This document shows positions 35,790-46,900 of a DNA stretch of 64,000 nucleotides, piece after piece (the stretch's first letter is position 1; the number at the start of each line of letters is the position of its first letter). The translations under genes were made by a program, and so were the position numbers. The notes below the pieces were generated by a model that saw only the letters and a program-made list of their open reading frames with translations, was not told the DNA's origin and did not search any database. The stretch spans positions 2,914,001 to 2,978,000 of the forward strand of contig NC_061461.1 of NCBI RefSeq assembly GCF_022581195.2. The letters run 5' to 3'. The DNA is from Helicoverpa zea (lineage: Eukaryota; Arthropoda; Insecta; Lepidoptera; Noctuidae).

Positions 35790-36075
35790 GGAATTACAGT
35801 TACAGAAAAGATGAGAAGTAGAAAGATTGTCGTGGTATGGGCATGTAATGAGGAGGGATGATACGCATGCAACAAAGTGTGTGCTAGGTATGAATGTAGA
35901 TGGATGGAGAGGAAGAGGAAGACCTAAGAAAAGATGGATGGATTGCCTGAAAGATGATATGAATAGGAAGGGAGTGAGTGTCAGTATGACGAGTGACAGG
36001 GGAAAATGGAAGAAAATTACATATTGCGCCGACCCCAAGTAAAATTTGGGAACAGGGCAGGAGAAAGAAAGAAGT
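35790..36075 (+). pseudogene. RTE-type LINE, C-terminal end of polymerase, 5'-truncated
   Basis: The frame ending at 36042 encodes RLSWYGHVMRRDD, GWRGRGRPKKRWMDCLKDDM, then DRGKWKKITYCADPK and a stop. The order WxGHVxR...GRPKxRWxD...DMxxxG is the typical C-terminal end of RTE/BovB-like polymerases, beyond the RT core. The remainder is missing. The 3' sequence runs into a GA-rich tail (GGCAGGAGAAAGAAAGAAG). About 75 codons survive without a stop, suggesting moderate age. Confidence 0.7.
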
Positions 36076-36169
36076 TTGTACTGGAATGATTTGAAAAAAT
36101 CTTCCACCGTTGGAAAACTACTCTGTCCCCAGGTGACATACACTACATAAAATATAGTAGGAAGCAAAA

Positions 36170-36478
36170 GTCGTGGTGGCCTAGTGGGTAAAGAACCAGC
36201 GTCTCGAGTATGAGGGTGTGGTTTCGATTCCAGGTCAGGCAAGTACCAATGCAACTTTTCTAAGTTTGTATGTACTTTCTAAGTATATCTTAAACACCAA
36301 TGGCTGATAAAAAGGTGAAGGAAAACATCTTGAGGAAACCTGGACTATATAGTCTGAAATCACCAACCCGCATTAAGCAAGCGTGGTGATTAATGCTCAA
36401 TCCTTCTCCGTGTGAGAGGAGGCCTGTGCCCAGCAGTGGGACGATAAAAAGGCTGTAACAGAACAGTACAACAGAACA
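36170..36478 (+). mobile_element. tRNA-derived SINE, alternative-tail subfamily
   Basis: A box GGCCTAGTGGG, B-box variant GTTTCGATTCC, then the same body and tail as the copy at 10359 (GGAGGCCTGTGCCCAGCAGT, GGGACGATAAAAAGGCTGTA) ending in an (ACAGA)n-like run. Target duplication unclear (GAAGCA on both sides). Confidence 0.8.
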
Positions 36479-36725
36479 GAGAAGCATTTTCCACGAGGCA
36501 TAGATAAAACTGTGGGAAAGAGCAAATAAAGACGGTTTTCTTCTTGTGGCCAATAAAGTGATAAATAACTAGGTTTATACATAAATCACCTTGGTTAGCT
36601 TAATTCATAGTAACTACTTACAAATCATTAAAGGCTTAATCTTGAAGTTATAGATGTCAAGACGGCTTACTTGATTTATTACTTTACTACTACTATAACT
36701 TTATGCTTTCAGGTAAAACCACACT
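36479..36725. other. Short unique stretch
   Basis: Nothing recognised. Confidence 0.35.
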
Positions 36726-36895
36726 AAAGTCAAAGTCAAAGTCAAAGTCAAATCATTTATTTCATTTAAGCCTTTACAAGCACTTATGAACGTCAAAATT
36801 ATAACTAAGTTTGATTCTAGTTGCCCATTCCAAAAGTAGCTTCCTATGGAGAAGAACGGGCAAGAAACTCCATGGTTACTCTTTTTTAAAAATAA
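36726..36895 (-). mobile_element. LINE 3' tail, antisense, with (TTTGAC)n end
   Basis: On the plus strand a run of AAAGTC units (36726-36750) precedes AATCATTTATTTCATTTAAG and GAGAAGAACGGGCAAGAAAC. On the minus strand this is a LINE 3' UTR ending in tandem TTTGAC, familiar from Lepidoptera. The 5' extent is uncertain (it may run toward 37170). Confidence 0.5.
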
Positions 36896-37181
36896 TATGG
36901 TATTACAGTTTGTATGTATTGATACATACAGTAACAGCATGCGAAGATCATGTAGAATCGCAAAGACAAATGAGGATAAAATGACAATTAAAATGCTACA
37001 TGGTGTTCACATTTACAAATTGGTTTATATTTTGGTACAAAGTTACAAACAAATAATCAAAAGATGAATACAATTTTACTTGCTGGTGTAATTTTAATTT
37101 GTTAATTAATTAGATATTGTCAGTATGTCCTATGGAGCAGGACCAGCATTACTAAATTGTGTCAAGCGTTTATATATATAC

Positions 37182-37435
37182 TGTTAGATATGAATCCTCC
37201 TTGCTACCAACCTGGCCTGACCGGGCTGGTATAGAAGAAGAAGTTATGACGGATAGAAGGATGACGGACGTTGAAGATGTCACGTCGTGATCTTATAATT
37301 AATTATCGATATTGTATTTGCTATTCAAAGTTGGTTTCTGCTAAATCCTTTGTAAGAAATAAACCTTACCAGGTTAAATGTTTATAGACGTGTGTTATTC
37401 ATTTTCAAGTACCACTTCTGATCTGACCTCTAAGA
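37182..37435 (+). repeat. 5' LTR of the large non-coding LTR element
   Basis: 254 bp; contains an AT-rich TTATAATTAATTATCGATAT segment and AATAAA (in GTAAGAAATAAACCTTACC). Just past its end lies TCAGAAGTGGGATCGCC, a candidate primer binding region. Confidence 0.8.
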
Positions 37436-37445
37436 TCAGAAGTGG
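37412..37445. promoter_or_regulatory. 13-bp perfect hairpin across the 5' LTR/internal junction
   Basis: CCACTTCTGATCT (37412-37424) pairs perfectly with AGATCAGAAGTGG (37433-37445), loop 8 nt. The left arm is LTR sequence and the right arm is mostly internal, so the hairpin exists only at the 5' LTR. The role (primer binding or self-priming) is speculative. Confidence 0.7.
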
Positions 37446-40400
37446 GATCGCCACGCGTACTTTACCCTTTGCCATCTGAATCCAATAATGATTTATTTTA
37501 TTCATGAAATTTCACGTCAACTGTAAGTAAGTCTTATTTCTTACATTCGAGGGCATTCTCGCGAAAAACGACGAAACAGTTATGACCTCACGAATCGCGC
37601 TGCGACAATATGAATGCTCCTCATGCGCTGGGTGTAATATCCTACAACATACTAGTACTCAGAAGCCCAGGATATGCGGATGAATTGGTCACGCAATACG
37701 AGTCTTGGATAAAAATTGCGAAAAGAAAAGTGACAGCCACTGTAGCTTGTTTGTAAAACAAAAAGCGATCGGATCCTGGAAACACTGAAGACTGTCCACC
37801 AGCTGGAACTCTATCAGAGCGATATTACGGAGATTCCTTACAATAGCAGATTAGTGCCTTAGTGTTAACTCCTTGGATTTCTTTTCAAACATTTCGATTT
37901 CTTACACAGAATATCGAAGGAAGTGACCATGAACAGCCATGTTGAAGTCACAAGTTACATAATTATGACCATCATCTATCCGATGTTTAGATTATGAATG
38001 GTGCGGATAGTGCATCTACCTCTAAAACTCAGGAATATATCTTGTCGTAGTATGAGGTATAAATAAGCCTAGCGTTGAGAAAGAAGTGCTGTACATCATG
38101 TCGCTACTTTTCATCACGTCGGCAGACAACTATTTAAAAGTGAAGCCTTAGATTACCAATTGTTAAAACTATTTGAATGTTCAGTGTGATATATTTGTTA
38201 CACTAAAAATAATTTTGAAGAGTAACTGCATAATGCCGATTTTGTGTTCAGTTAGCTGAGAGAATAGTATCGACGTGGAGTTCTTCATTCTTCGATAAAT
38301 CATAAAGAAATAGTGGAAATTGACAGAAAGTATTGACATAAGTGTTGATTCTAGTACCATTGCGTAGGTCTTGGCAAGGCAAAAAATGTTTACTATGACG
38401 ACTAGTCCCAAATCCTTGTCCATTTCGCGTGACATCGACTAATAGAATGTGTAATGTTCATAAATCATCAACGTAGATGTAGTTCTTAAATCGAACTGTA
38501 TTTAATAAAAACTGGTAAAGTAACAAAAAACAGGAATTAGGCCTTCTTAGAATGTTTGCCTGCCCACTGCTTTAAAAAAAGACTGTGCAGACCTTTGCAG
38601 TTCACGCAGAACTAGGTTATGTATTTGATGAAAGTCTTTCAGTATTTACAATCAATTAAGGTTGAAAAGTTAGGAGACGATGTTAACATAGTACATATTA
38701 CGACTTAATCTTGCTCCTCAAGAGTTGCTGAGATAATGATGAATTTCTTCTTAAAAAAAGATGAATAGAAATGTTTTGAACTTTTGTCAAATCAGATGAC
38801 GATTGTGTTTCCGTAGTATGACTCCATAGACTATTACAACCTTTAGATTATAATAGAGTGTATCTCAAACAATGTAAGATGTCTATTAACTGAGTTTAAA
38901 ATTATAACACTGACGACATAATATACCTCTTAATGAATTTGCATATATGGACGACATACTTGTTTCTATGTCGATTCAATTTTTATCGTTACTCGGATCG
39001 GACAGCTAATTGAGGCAGGCCCCATAGTTTTCATTATTCTTCACGCAAATACCTTTCTAATGATATATCATACGTTACTGTTGGAGCGGGTACCAAATCC
39101 CATACAAAGTGCCCATTGTCCTTTTAAAATAACAAGTCGTGGTTAGAAATACATAAGCGGTTGCTATGGTGACATGTCATGTTGTATTTACATGATTGTA
39201 TTAGAATTAATTGACTTATTATTCTGTTTCATGTGATAATTCGTTTTGTGGCGAGAATAATACTACATGCTGGGAACACGCATCCTGTTTTTCGAATGAA
39301 ACAGCTTTTCAACCTACCGCGAGGCCGCTCATATGCTTCGTGTGGAAGGAGACCACTAGCAGCAGGGCCGACCACGGTCCTAGCAAATATCCACCTCAGT
39401 CTCTTCGTGTCCACGAGCACTGCCAGCCGATAGCTAGCACATAGTGTGACTCCTTGCTGTTATTATACGCGCAAAGGCTTAGCGCGACCAAACATGAGTC
39501 ATGCATGATGTTTGTTTGCAGAGATATTACAAGAAGCATGGAGTGATAATGCTTGGTGAGATCAATCCAGTTCTTATGTATTTCATCTGTTATAAATAAT
39601 TAAGAAATTCAGTCATACAGGCAACTATGGTAAATCCTCTTATTGGTTTATGGGTTTGCAGTGCGCGACGACTCGGGTTAGATTCCCGAAATGCGCCTGA
39701 AATACTCGATTTTAATACAAAACCTACATATGTTTTGAAGTTTGCAAAAGTGTTTGCATGACAGTGAAAACTGCAATAATGATGGCTAAATAGTAGAAGC
39801 AAAGAAATACATACTCTATCTGCTTTTGAAATGTTTAGGCTTATCACATTTAACTAAATGTTCTTACTTGCATGCAAGCTAGACTAGACAGGGCTCAATG
39901 AACTTGCTTCATATACTACCCCATTTATGTCACTTTCTACTAAACACAGAAATATCAGTTTGCTCCTACCATTGTATAACTACGTTGTTTTAGCCAATTG
40001 CTTACCAGTTTTGAGCAATAGCTAACCTATTAGTTATGACGTACACTGACTTATAGCTCAGGCATGGAAGACAGCGTTAATGTAAGATTTGTTTAGTGGA
40101 AGGTATTAATTGAAATGAGTACTTCTAGTAATGGCAATGATTCTTAACAATCTGGAAGCCTGACTAACAATGACAGCTTAGCTTTCGCTTTCTTATTTAA
40201 ATGATTATGTTCACTTACACTCCTTACTAATAATGCATGAGAGTTCGTCAATTAAATGTTTAAGCACTCAGATGCCTGAATCTAGCCCAAAGCCTACTTC
40301 CTTAACCTTTTGACTACAGAAATCAGAAAATACAACGAGATTTACTACGTGAGAAGCACATAATTTGACGACGAATGTGCTGCAGTTTCACACTTCTTGC

Positions 40401-41951
40401 GCTTGCTTTATTGCTGCATGCTGTGTGGGGTGCCGACGGTCAGCACATTGCACGACATTGCTCGAATGATGAGAGCGAGTGGACAGTATGCCTGGTATAT
40501 CATGCATTCAGGCGATCAGGTGATCTGTTTTATTTTTCATGTGGTTCTCAAGTTGAGTTCGCATTGGCCTCATTGATCTGGCAGACGCATAGCACGACTG
40601 CTGTGCAGTTTCGGGTTCGATCCCCGTGTCGGTCGGAAATCGCTTTGCGGGTTTAGAGAAACTCCTAAAAGTAGCCCGAAATCTATAAGTTCGTGATAGA
40701 CACTTATCCAACAGTGAGTTTATAAATGTTGATCATGCGCTTGATATCTCTCCGGTTGTATTGGATTACCGTCTCAACGAAATATGAGAGTAACAGTGCA
40801 CCGTGTCTGCCCAAATGCTTGTGAGCTATAGTGTGCCCTGCGCGGCTAGCTGATCTCCTTAGAGAGAATCGCTGATATGCCCAGCAACTGGTTTGGACGC
40901 TACTCAGTCACACATCCGAGAAAAATTATCTCTTAGCTGAATCAAGTTTTTCAATTATGATACTCGTGAGATGACGTCACATAAGAAGAAGAAGAAGAAT
41001 AAGAAGACTTATTGAGCCGAGCTCCATTGAGGAACAGACTAAGTTAAGATTCACCAAGGACTGGTAAACATTGGGCGTCTTTGGGTCAATGCTCAGCAAC
41101 AAATACCCATATGAAAACTACTGTTAGTTGCAAGTGTTACTAGTAGTTAAGCGACGAAGAGTGCCTGTGTGGCTTTAAAGATATATCTCGCTACGTCCGA
41201 CCTTTAGAGTTACGTTTTCTGGTTCTTTCGAACAACTGGAAACGTACTCGTTTGTTTGTTCTAGTGCGTCCACAGAATGGGGAACCGTTGGGGACTATCA
41301 ACCATTCTCAATATTCAGCTCATTAAGTATCCAAAATTAGGTGTAATGAAAATTTCTTCTTGGAAACTGGAGATTTGTGGCGTGTGTGCATTGTGGACAA
41401 CATCGTATCCGTCGTCATCGTATACATCGTGACCGAACGAAAAGATGTTCCTTGGCATTATTTCTGTTACAGTGCACTTACACGAGGACGTGTAAAGCGC
41501 AGGATGGCCGTGTCGGTGCGGCCCAATATTGCTGGCTAGTTCCTTGTTTCTGGTCGTCATGGTGTCGTAAGGTGGCAACGTCAATTGAATCACCATCGTG
41601 ACCTTTGCCATTTATAAAAGATGATTAACACTGCATACGTGTCAATTTCAACTGTTGATCACTTTCGTTTGCTTAAAAGTATTGTACTGTAAAAAAAAAA
41701 GAAGTAGCATGAGCTAAACGTAACCATAACGTAATGTCTGTTGTATTATGAGCTTTGTTGGCACGTGATTAGTAATGATGATATTTCGGAGATTAACTTT
41801 ATCACTATTTTGATTTTGTGTGTCAAAGTTATAATTTAGTCATGGATGTATTTCTTTGAAAACTTAGATCCTTCAAATGAATGGTCAGCAGTGGCCGAGC
41901 AAAATGTATACTGTGCTTGAATGTTTGTTCAGAATTGTACACGAAGACGTG
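37436..41951 (+). other. Internal region of the large LTR element, left of the nested insertion
   Basis: 4.5 kb with no domain-bearing frame. It includes a tRNA-derived SINE-like segment (40565-40735) and a degenerate B-box-like segment at about 39650-39710. A frame at 40375-40656 starts with a hydrophobic signal-like stretch but runs into the SINE. An isolated YMDDILV-like reading near 38942 has no supporting RT context. Confidence 0.5.
40565..40735 (+). mobile_element. tRNA-derived SINE-like segment
   Basis: A perfect B box in GGGTTCGATCCCCG (near 40613-40626) lies about 45-50 nt downstream of an A-box-like TGGCCTCATTGATCTGG. The tail has CTCCTAAAAGTAGCCCGAAA. Different family from the GTCGTGGTGGCC SINEs in this window. 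Confidence 0.55.
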
Positions 41952-42083
41952 TGAGATGTGGATAGACTAATCTTATTGTGTACCTAGTATTAAGATCCAT
42001 TATATTGATTCTTATTATAAAATATATTCAGTATTTACTCAGCATTCAATCGTTTCACTCGTCTCCTAAGTCACAACCTTACA
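41952..42083 (+). repeat. 5' LTR of the Ty3/gypsy element
   Basis: 132 bp, TGAGATGTGGATAGAC...CACAACCTTACA, identical to the 3' copy. Unusually short for the family. TTATTATAAAATATATTCAG may be TATA-like; TCAGTATTTACTCAGCATTC could hold the start site. Confidence 0.95.
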
Positions 42084-42100
42084 TGGCGACCCTGCCTATT
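42084..42100 (+). promoter_or_regulatory. Primer binding site
   Basis: TGGCGACCCTGCC begins immediately after the LTR. TGGCGA is complementary to a tRNA 3' end ...TCGCCA, as in arginine tRNAs. The exact tRNA is inference. Confidence 0.7.
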
Positions 42101-42253
42101 CCGTACGGGTTACGCGTGCCGTGGTGAATCTGATCCGGTAACCACCAAATAAGGACCGTGCTTCATAAACATTGAAGGGTTCGTGCACCAACTAATCATG
42201 TTTAATATTAATACATTTACGACCAGTTACGACGACACTCATATTCAATAAAA

Positions 42254-42541
42254 ATGGGAAAATCACAAAGCAAGGAAGTTGTGATTGCACAAAACGCGGC
42301 AGGAGGACGAAATGATCTAAACTTGGAAGATTTGAATTTCCATATTACTTCCACAAATATAATACTGACGATCTTCGTGATTGTTGCGGTACTTGGCATG
42401 ATCTACTTTGCATTTCGTATTTATCGGAGATGTTATATGCGGTGGATTCGAGAGGAGTTCCTGAATAACGCAAACAGAGGTTCGTTTTTGCGGCGACGTC
42501 AGATTCGACCCGACGTGATCAATGAAGAGGCCAGAGTGTAA
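42254..42541 (+). CDS. Small predicted N-myristoylated single-pass membrane protein (95 aa) of the Ty3/gypsy element
   Basis: The first ORF after the primer binding site, with a strong start context (AAAAATGG). The N-terminus MGKSQSK fits the N-myristoylation signal (Gly2, Ser6, Lys7). Residues about 35-55 (NIILTIFVIVAVLGMIYFAF) form one membrane segment. A very basic juxtamembrane part follows (RIYRRCYMRWIREE, with a Cys that could be acylated), then NRGSFLRRRQIRP. The expected topology is a short acylated N-terminus and a basic tail flanking one helix. I do not recognise it as gag, pol or env. As Gag starts MAGFLK with no myristoylation signal, this protein could supply membrane targeting (inference). 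It is in a different frame from gag, with 212 nt between its stop and the gag GTG. Confidence 0.65.
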   Translation: MGKSQSKEVVIAQNAAGGRNDLNLEDLNFHITSTNIILTIFVIVAVLGMIYFAFRIYRRCYMRWIREEFLNNANRGSFLRRRQIRPDVINEEARV

Positions 42542-42765
42542 AAGTGATAAAAGTGGTTATAGAGTCAGTGAAAGTGCGCATAAAATCGGGCCTACGGTTT
42601 GTTAAACAAAAATGGTGAAATACGGCTTCTCTGCAATGGACATTGGACTTTTTTAAACGTTATCAACAGATCTGATATGGATATGGTAAAATAACTACTA
42701 AGGTACATATTTTGTTTATTATATTTAGGTGGTAATGGTAATAGTTACAGTATGTGTTACGTTTA

Positions 42766-43965
42766 ATGGCAGGATTTTTGAAGGAATTGTATAATGAATT
42801 GTTAGAGGTAAGGAAATATTTAATTAAGATAGGACCTTCGCGTAGGAAAGGTGATATTTTAGTGGTCAAGTTAAACGAGGCTAAAGTGATTATTAATCAA
42901 TATAACACTTATCTTGAAAATATAACAAAGATTCAGAGGACAGACGAGGAGGAAGAAAATATTATAACAGAATATTGTGAGAAATTGAATTCCTTGTATT
43001 CAGAAATATTAAAGTTGTGTCAACCTAAAGATGCTTTAAGTGATACCGTAAAAATGGATTTTGACCTGAAAGTTGCTTTGAATTTACTTCCTGTTATGAA
43101 TGATGAAGTTGCCAATACAAGACAGTTAATTGATGGAATAGATTATTATAGTACAGTTCTTGACACTAAATTTCATTCCAAGTTGATTAATTTCGTGTTA
43201 AAAAGCAGATTGTCCCAAGGCGCAAAATTAAAGCTTGCACACAATTATGATAGTGTGGCTCAGTTACTGACTGAAATGAAAAGGATTTTATTACCACAAA
43301 AATCTGCAAACTCTTTGCAAAAACAATTGCTCAATGTACGACAAGATGAACTATCGATTGATGAGTATGGTAAAAAACTGGCGGAAATGTTTGTCGATCT
43401 TACTATTTCGCAATCCGAAGGGGATTCTACAAAATATGATATTTTAAAGTCAATCAATGAAAAACAAGCAATAAAGCAATTTAGCGACGGATTGAGAAAT
43501 CGCAGGATTAGTACAATTATTTCTGCTCAGAAATTTGATTGTCTCAAGGATGCTATTCAAGCTGCAGTAGATGAGGATAGCTCGACGTCAAACGCTAGCG
43601 CTCAAATTCTTGCAATGAAACGGAATAATAGTAACACCTATTATAAAAACAATTCCAGGCTGCCGTTCCAGCAAAACAATTATAGAGGCTACACCAGAGG
43701 TGCGTATAATCACGGGTTCCAGCAACGTGGATACAGTCGTGGGTTGCAGTACCGTGGCCGAGGTCCACAGCACAGCAGATTCGAGTATCAGCGAGCTCGG
43801 GGTAGAGGAAGATATCAAGGTAACTCTCATAATACTAATTACAGAGGAAATAAATCGTTTCGGGGGCATGTTCGCATACTAACCGATGATACACAGCCTC
43901 AGCCTAGTACATCCGCACAGCAGGATGCGAAGGACATAAGCGAAAATAACTTTTTTCGTCCCTAA
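42766..43965 (+). CDS. gag: Gag polyprotein of the Ty3/gypsy element
   Basis: I chose the ATG at 42766 (MAGFLKELYNELLEVRKYLI), giving 399 aa; an in-frame GTG at 42754 is less likely. The N-terminal part is helical and charged. The middle (about residues 125-280) has the pattern of Ty3/gypsy capsids: HSKLINFVLKSRLSQGAKLK, a Gln-rich LLPQKSANSLQKQLLNVRQ, SIDEYGKKLAEMFVDL and AIKQFSDGLRNR. The C-terminus (43640-43870) is rich in RG, Tyr, Gln and Asn (RGYTRGAY, YRGRGP, RARGRGRYQG) and has no CCHC knuckle. The tail presumably binds RNA. The stop at 43963-43965 overlaps the pol frame, so Gag is made by normal termination and Gag-Pol by +1 frameshifting. Confidence 0.9.
   Translation: MAGFLKELYNELLEVRKYLIKIGPSRRKGDILVVKLNEAKVIINQYNTYLENITKIQRTDEEEENIITEYCEKLNSLYSEILKLCQPKDALSDTVKMDFDLKVALNLLPVMNDEVANTRQLIDGIDYYSTVLDTKFHSKLINFVLKSRLSQGAKLKLAHNYDSVAQLLTEMKRILLPQKSANSLQKQLLNVRQDELSIDEYGKKLAEMFVDLTISQSEGDSTKYDILKSINEKQAIKQFSDGLRNRRISTIISAQKFDCLKDAIQAAVDEDSSTSNASAQILAMKRNNSNTYYKNNSRLPFQQNNYRGYTRGAYNHGFQQRGYSRGLQYRGRGPQHSRFEYQRARGRGRYQGNSHNTNYRGNKSFRGHVRILTDDTQPQPSTSAQQDAKDISENNFFRP
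43940..43965 (+). promoter_or_regulatory. Gag-pol overlap with a candidate +1 frameshift site
   Basis: The pol frame opens just after a stop at 43937-43939 and is +1 to gag. The overlap contains, in the gag frame, TTT TTT CGT CCC TAA (43951-43965). A +1 slip of Phe-tRNA from UUU to UUC at 43954-43957, next to CGU, would continue as GTC CCT AAA into pol. UUU_CGU is a known +1 shift context (influenza A segment 3). Site choice is inference from frame geometry. Confidence 0.6.
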
Positions 43966-46900
43966 ACGAAACTATATTTTAGCCAGTGAAAGTAGTTACT
44001 GTATAGAGTTTAATGTAAACAACAGTCAATCACTTAGTCTGCTAATTGATACAGGCGCATCCATATCGGCATTAAAATATAAACATGTGTTAGATCTTAA
44101 CGTTCCAGTTTGTAAAGAAAACATAATCATAAATGGAATTGGTGGCAAAGTCCACGCTATTGGATACGTTTGTTTACAGTTATCGACACATGCTCAAAAC
44201 ATTGTCCATAAGTTTTATGTATTTGAGTCACTGCCTTGTAAGGCCCATGGAATTCTTGGCCAGGACTTTTTTAGCAAGTTCGGTTCAATTATCAACTTTA
44301 AACAAAACACATTATCGTTATGCATTAATAACAATGACATTATTTTGAAGTTATTTAATGTAAAAGATTATTTAATGACACTACCCGCTAGATCAGAATC
44401 GATACACTATATAGATACAAACTTAACGGATGAGTGTGTAGTGTGTACCAAGGAAATTTGTGAGGGAATTTTTGTCGCAAGTAGTTTAGCAGTTCCGGTT
44501 AATGGTAAAATACCAATACGTGTTTTAAATACAACAGCGAATGCTGTCACATTATCTGAAATAAATCTAGAAATAGAGAGTTCAAAAGAGTACGATATAT
44601 GTTTGTTTGACAAAAGTGTAAACAATGCAGATCGAGTTAAGCGATTATTTGCTAAATTGAATTTAAGTCGGTTAAACGAGGAAGAAAGAATAAATATAGA
44701 AAGTTTGTGCGCCAAATATTCCGACATATTTTACTTAGAAGGAGATCGGTTATCAACTACGAATATTTACAATCATTCCATTAAATTAAAACAAGATACT
44801 CAACCAATTTATTCGAAACCTTATCGCTTACCTTATTCTTTAAAAAGTGAAGTAAATAACCAAATTAAAAACATGTTAAAAGAAGGCATTATAGAGCCAT
44901 GTCAAAGCGAGTGGTCTAGTCCTTTATTACTTGTACCGAAGAAGTCTGACAGCAATGGAAATAAAAAATGGCGGTTAGTCATCGATTATAGGAAATTAAA
45001 TAACACCATACAAGATGATAAGTTTCCACTTCCAAATATTGTAGAAATATTGGATTCTTTGTCTGGGTGCATGTACTTTTCACACTTGGATTTATACCAA
45101 GGCTACTATAATGTTAATTTAGACAAAGAGAGTCGTAAGTACACTGCATTTGATTCGGGAAGATATCAAATGACCCGAATGCCAATGGGACTGAAAACTA
45201 GCCCTAGTTCCTTTGCAAGAATGATGACAATTGCGATGACAGGTTTGACGTATGAAAAGTGTTTGGTTTATCAAGATGATCTGGTTTGCTTCAGTAGGGA
45301 CTTGCCATCACATATAAAAAATCTTCAAGATATTTTTGAGCGTTTTCGTAAAGTCAAATTAAAACTTAATCCAATCAAATGTGATTTTTTACAAAAAGAA
45401 TTGCTCTTTCTGGGACATATCGTGTCATCAGAGGGTGTAGTACCAGACCCTAGTAAAATAAATGTTGTAGAGAATTATCCAGTTCCCACAAAAATTGACG
45501 AAGTTAAGCGATTCGTAGCTTTCGTTAACTATTATAGAAAGTTTATTCCAAATTTTGCAGCAAAAGCGTATCCGCTAAATAGTTTGTGTAGGAAAAATGC
45601 AACATTTAAATGGGACGATGAATGTCAGAAATCATTTAGCTTATTAAAACAAAATATCATTTCTCACCCTGTATTACAATATCCAGATTTTTCAGAAAGT
45701 AACCAGTTCATTTTGCAAACTGATGCATCTGGGTATGCTATTGGTGCAGTGTTGTGTAATAGTGATGGAAGACCGGTAGCATATGCCAGTAGGAGCTTGA
45801 ATAAAGCAGAAAAGAGATATCCAACAATAGAGAAGGAGTTGCTTGCGATTGTTTGGGGAGTTAAACACTTTAGACCGTATTTATATGGTCGGAGGTTCAA
45901 AGTTCAGACGGATCATAAACCACTCATAGCTTTATTTGGAATGCGCGATCCCTCGAGTAGATTGATGAAATTTAGGATGATTTTAGAGGAATATGACTTT
46001 ATAGTAGAGTATTTGAAAGGTAAAAATAACTCAGTAGCTGACGCACTGTCACGTTTATATATTACATCGGAGGAGTTGAAAGAGATTAGTGAGAGAGTTA
46101 TTAACGTAATGACGCGACGTCAAAAGGCAAAGCAAGCACAAGATGCTACAATATCTCACGACGATCGGCCTGATCACCCGAAAGTTGTAGATATGCTAAG
46201 CAAGCCTAAATATTTTACGGAATTACGCTTTACTACTGACGAGGAACTAAAACGATATCGTGAAGCAAGAGAAATAAAATATGCAAATAAATGTTTTTGT
46301 TTTGTGCCTACAATTAATACAATTTTTATTAATCCAGCGTCCCAATCGCAACTATCGCCAGGCGAATTTGTGAGGGAGCTGAATAGATTTTGTGAAAGAT
46401 GTAAAATAACAGAAATATATTTTGTAAAGAATAAGAATAATAATATTTTTATAGAAAAGGTGATAAAAGAGATACAGAGTATAGGTACATGGTCCGGACC
46501 ACGATTGTGTATTTTAAAAGATGTAAAGAGAATTGATGACAGAGACGACCGACGTGTAATTATAAATGACTTCCATCTTTTGCCCACAAGTGGCCACGCG
46601 GGCATAAGACGGATGGTAAATAATATTAAAAGATATTATTTTTGGCCAGGTCTAGAACATGATGTTACGGAGTTTGTCAAAAGATGTGAGAAATGTCAGA
46701 AACAAAAACATTCAACACATCATACAAAAGAACCAATGGTCATTACCACCACAGCGACATCAGCATTTGAAAAGGTCTTTTTAGACTTGGTGGGACCTTT
46801 AGATAGAGATTATAATAATTATACATACATTCTCACGATACAATGCGAATTGAGTAAATATGTGGAGGCATATCCTTTACTATCAAAAACGTCAAATGAG

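Noticed and set aside
35751..36254. 167-codon minus-strand ORF
   Set aside because: Antisense of an RTE-type LINE end and a SINE; no motif of its own.
38942..38968. YMDDILV-like reading that could be a copia reverse transcriptase remnant in the large LTR element
   Set aside because: Neighbouring RT motifs are absent in any frame at the expected spacing; a seven-residue match in AT-rich DNA is likely chance.
40375..40656. 93-codon ORF beginning with a convincing signal-peptide-like stretch
   Set aside because: Its second half is read through a tRNA-derived SINE; no conservation, splice or expression evidence, and it lies inside an LTR element.
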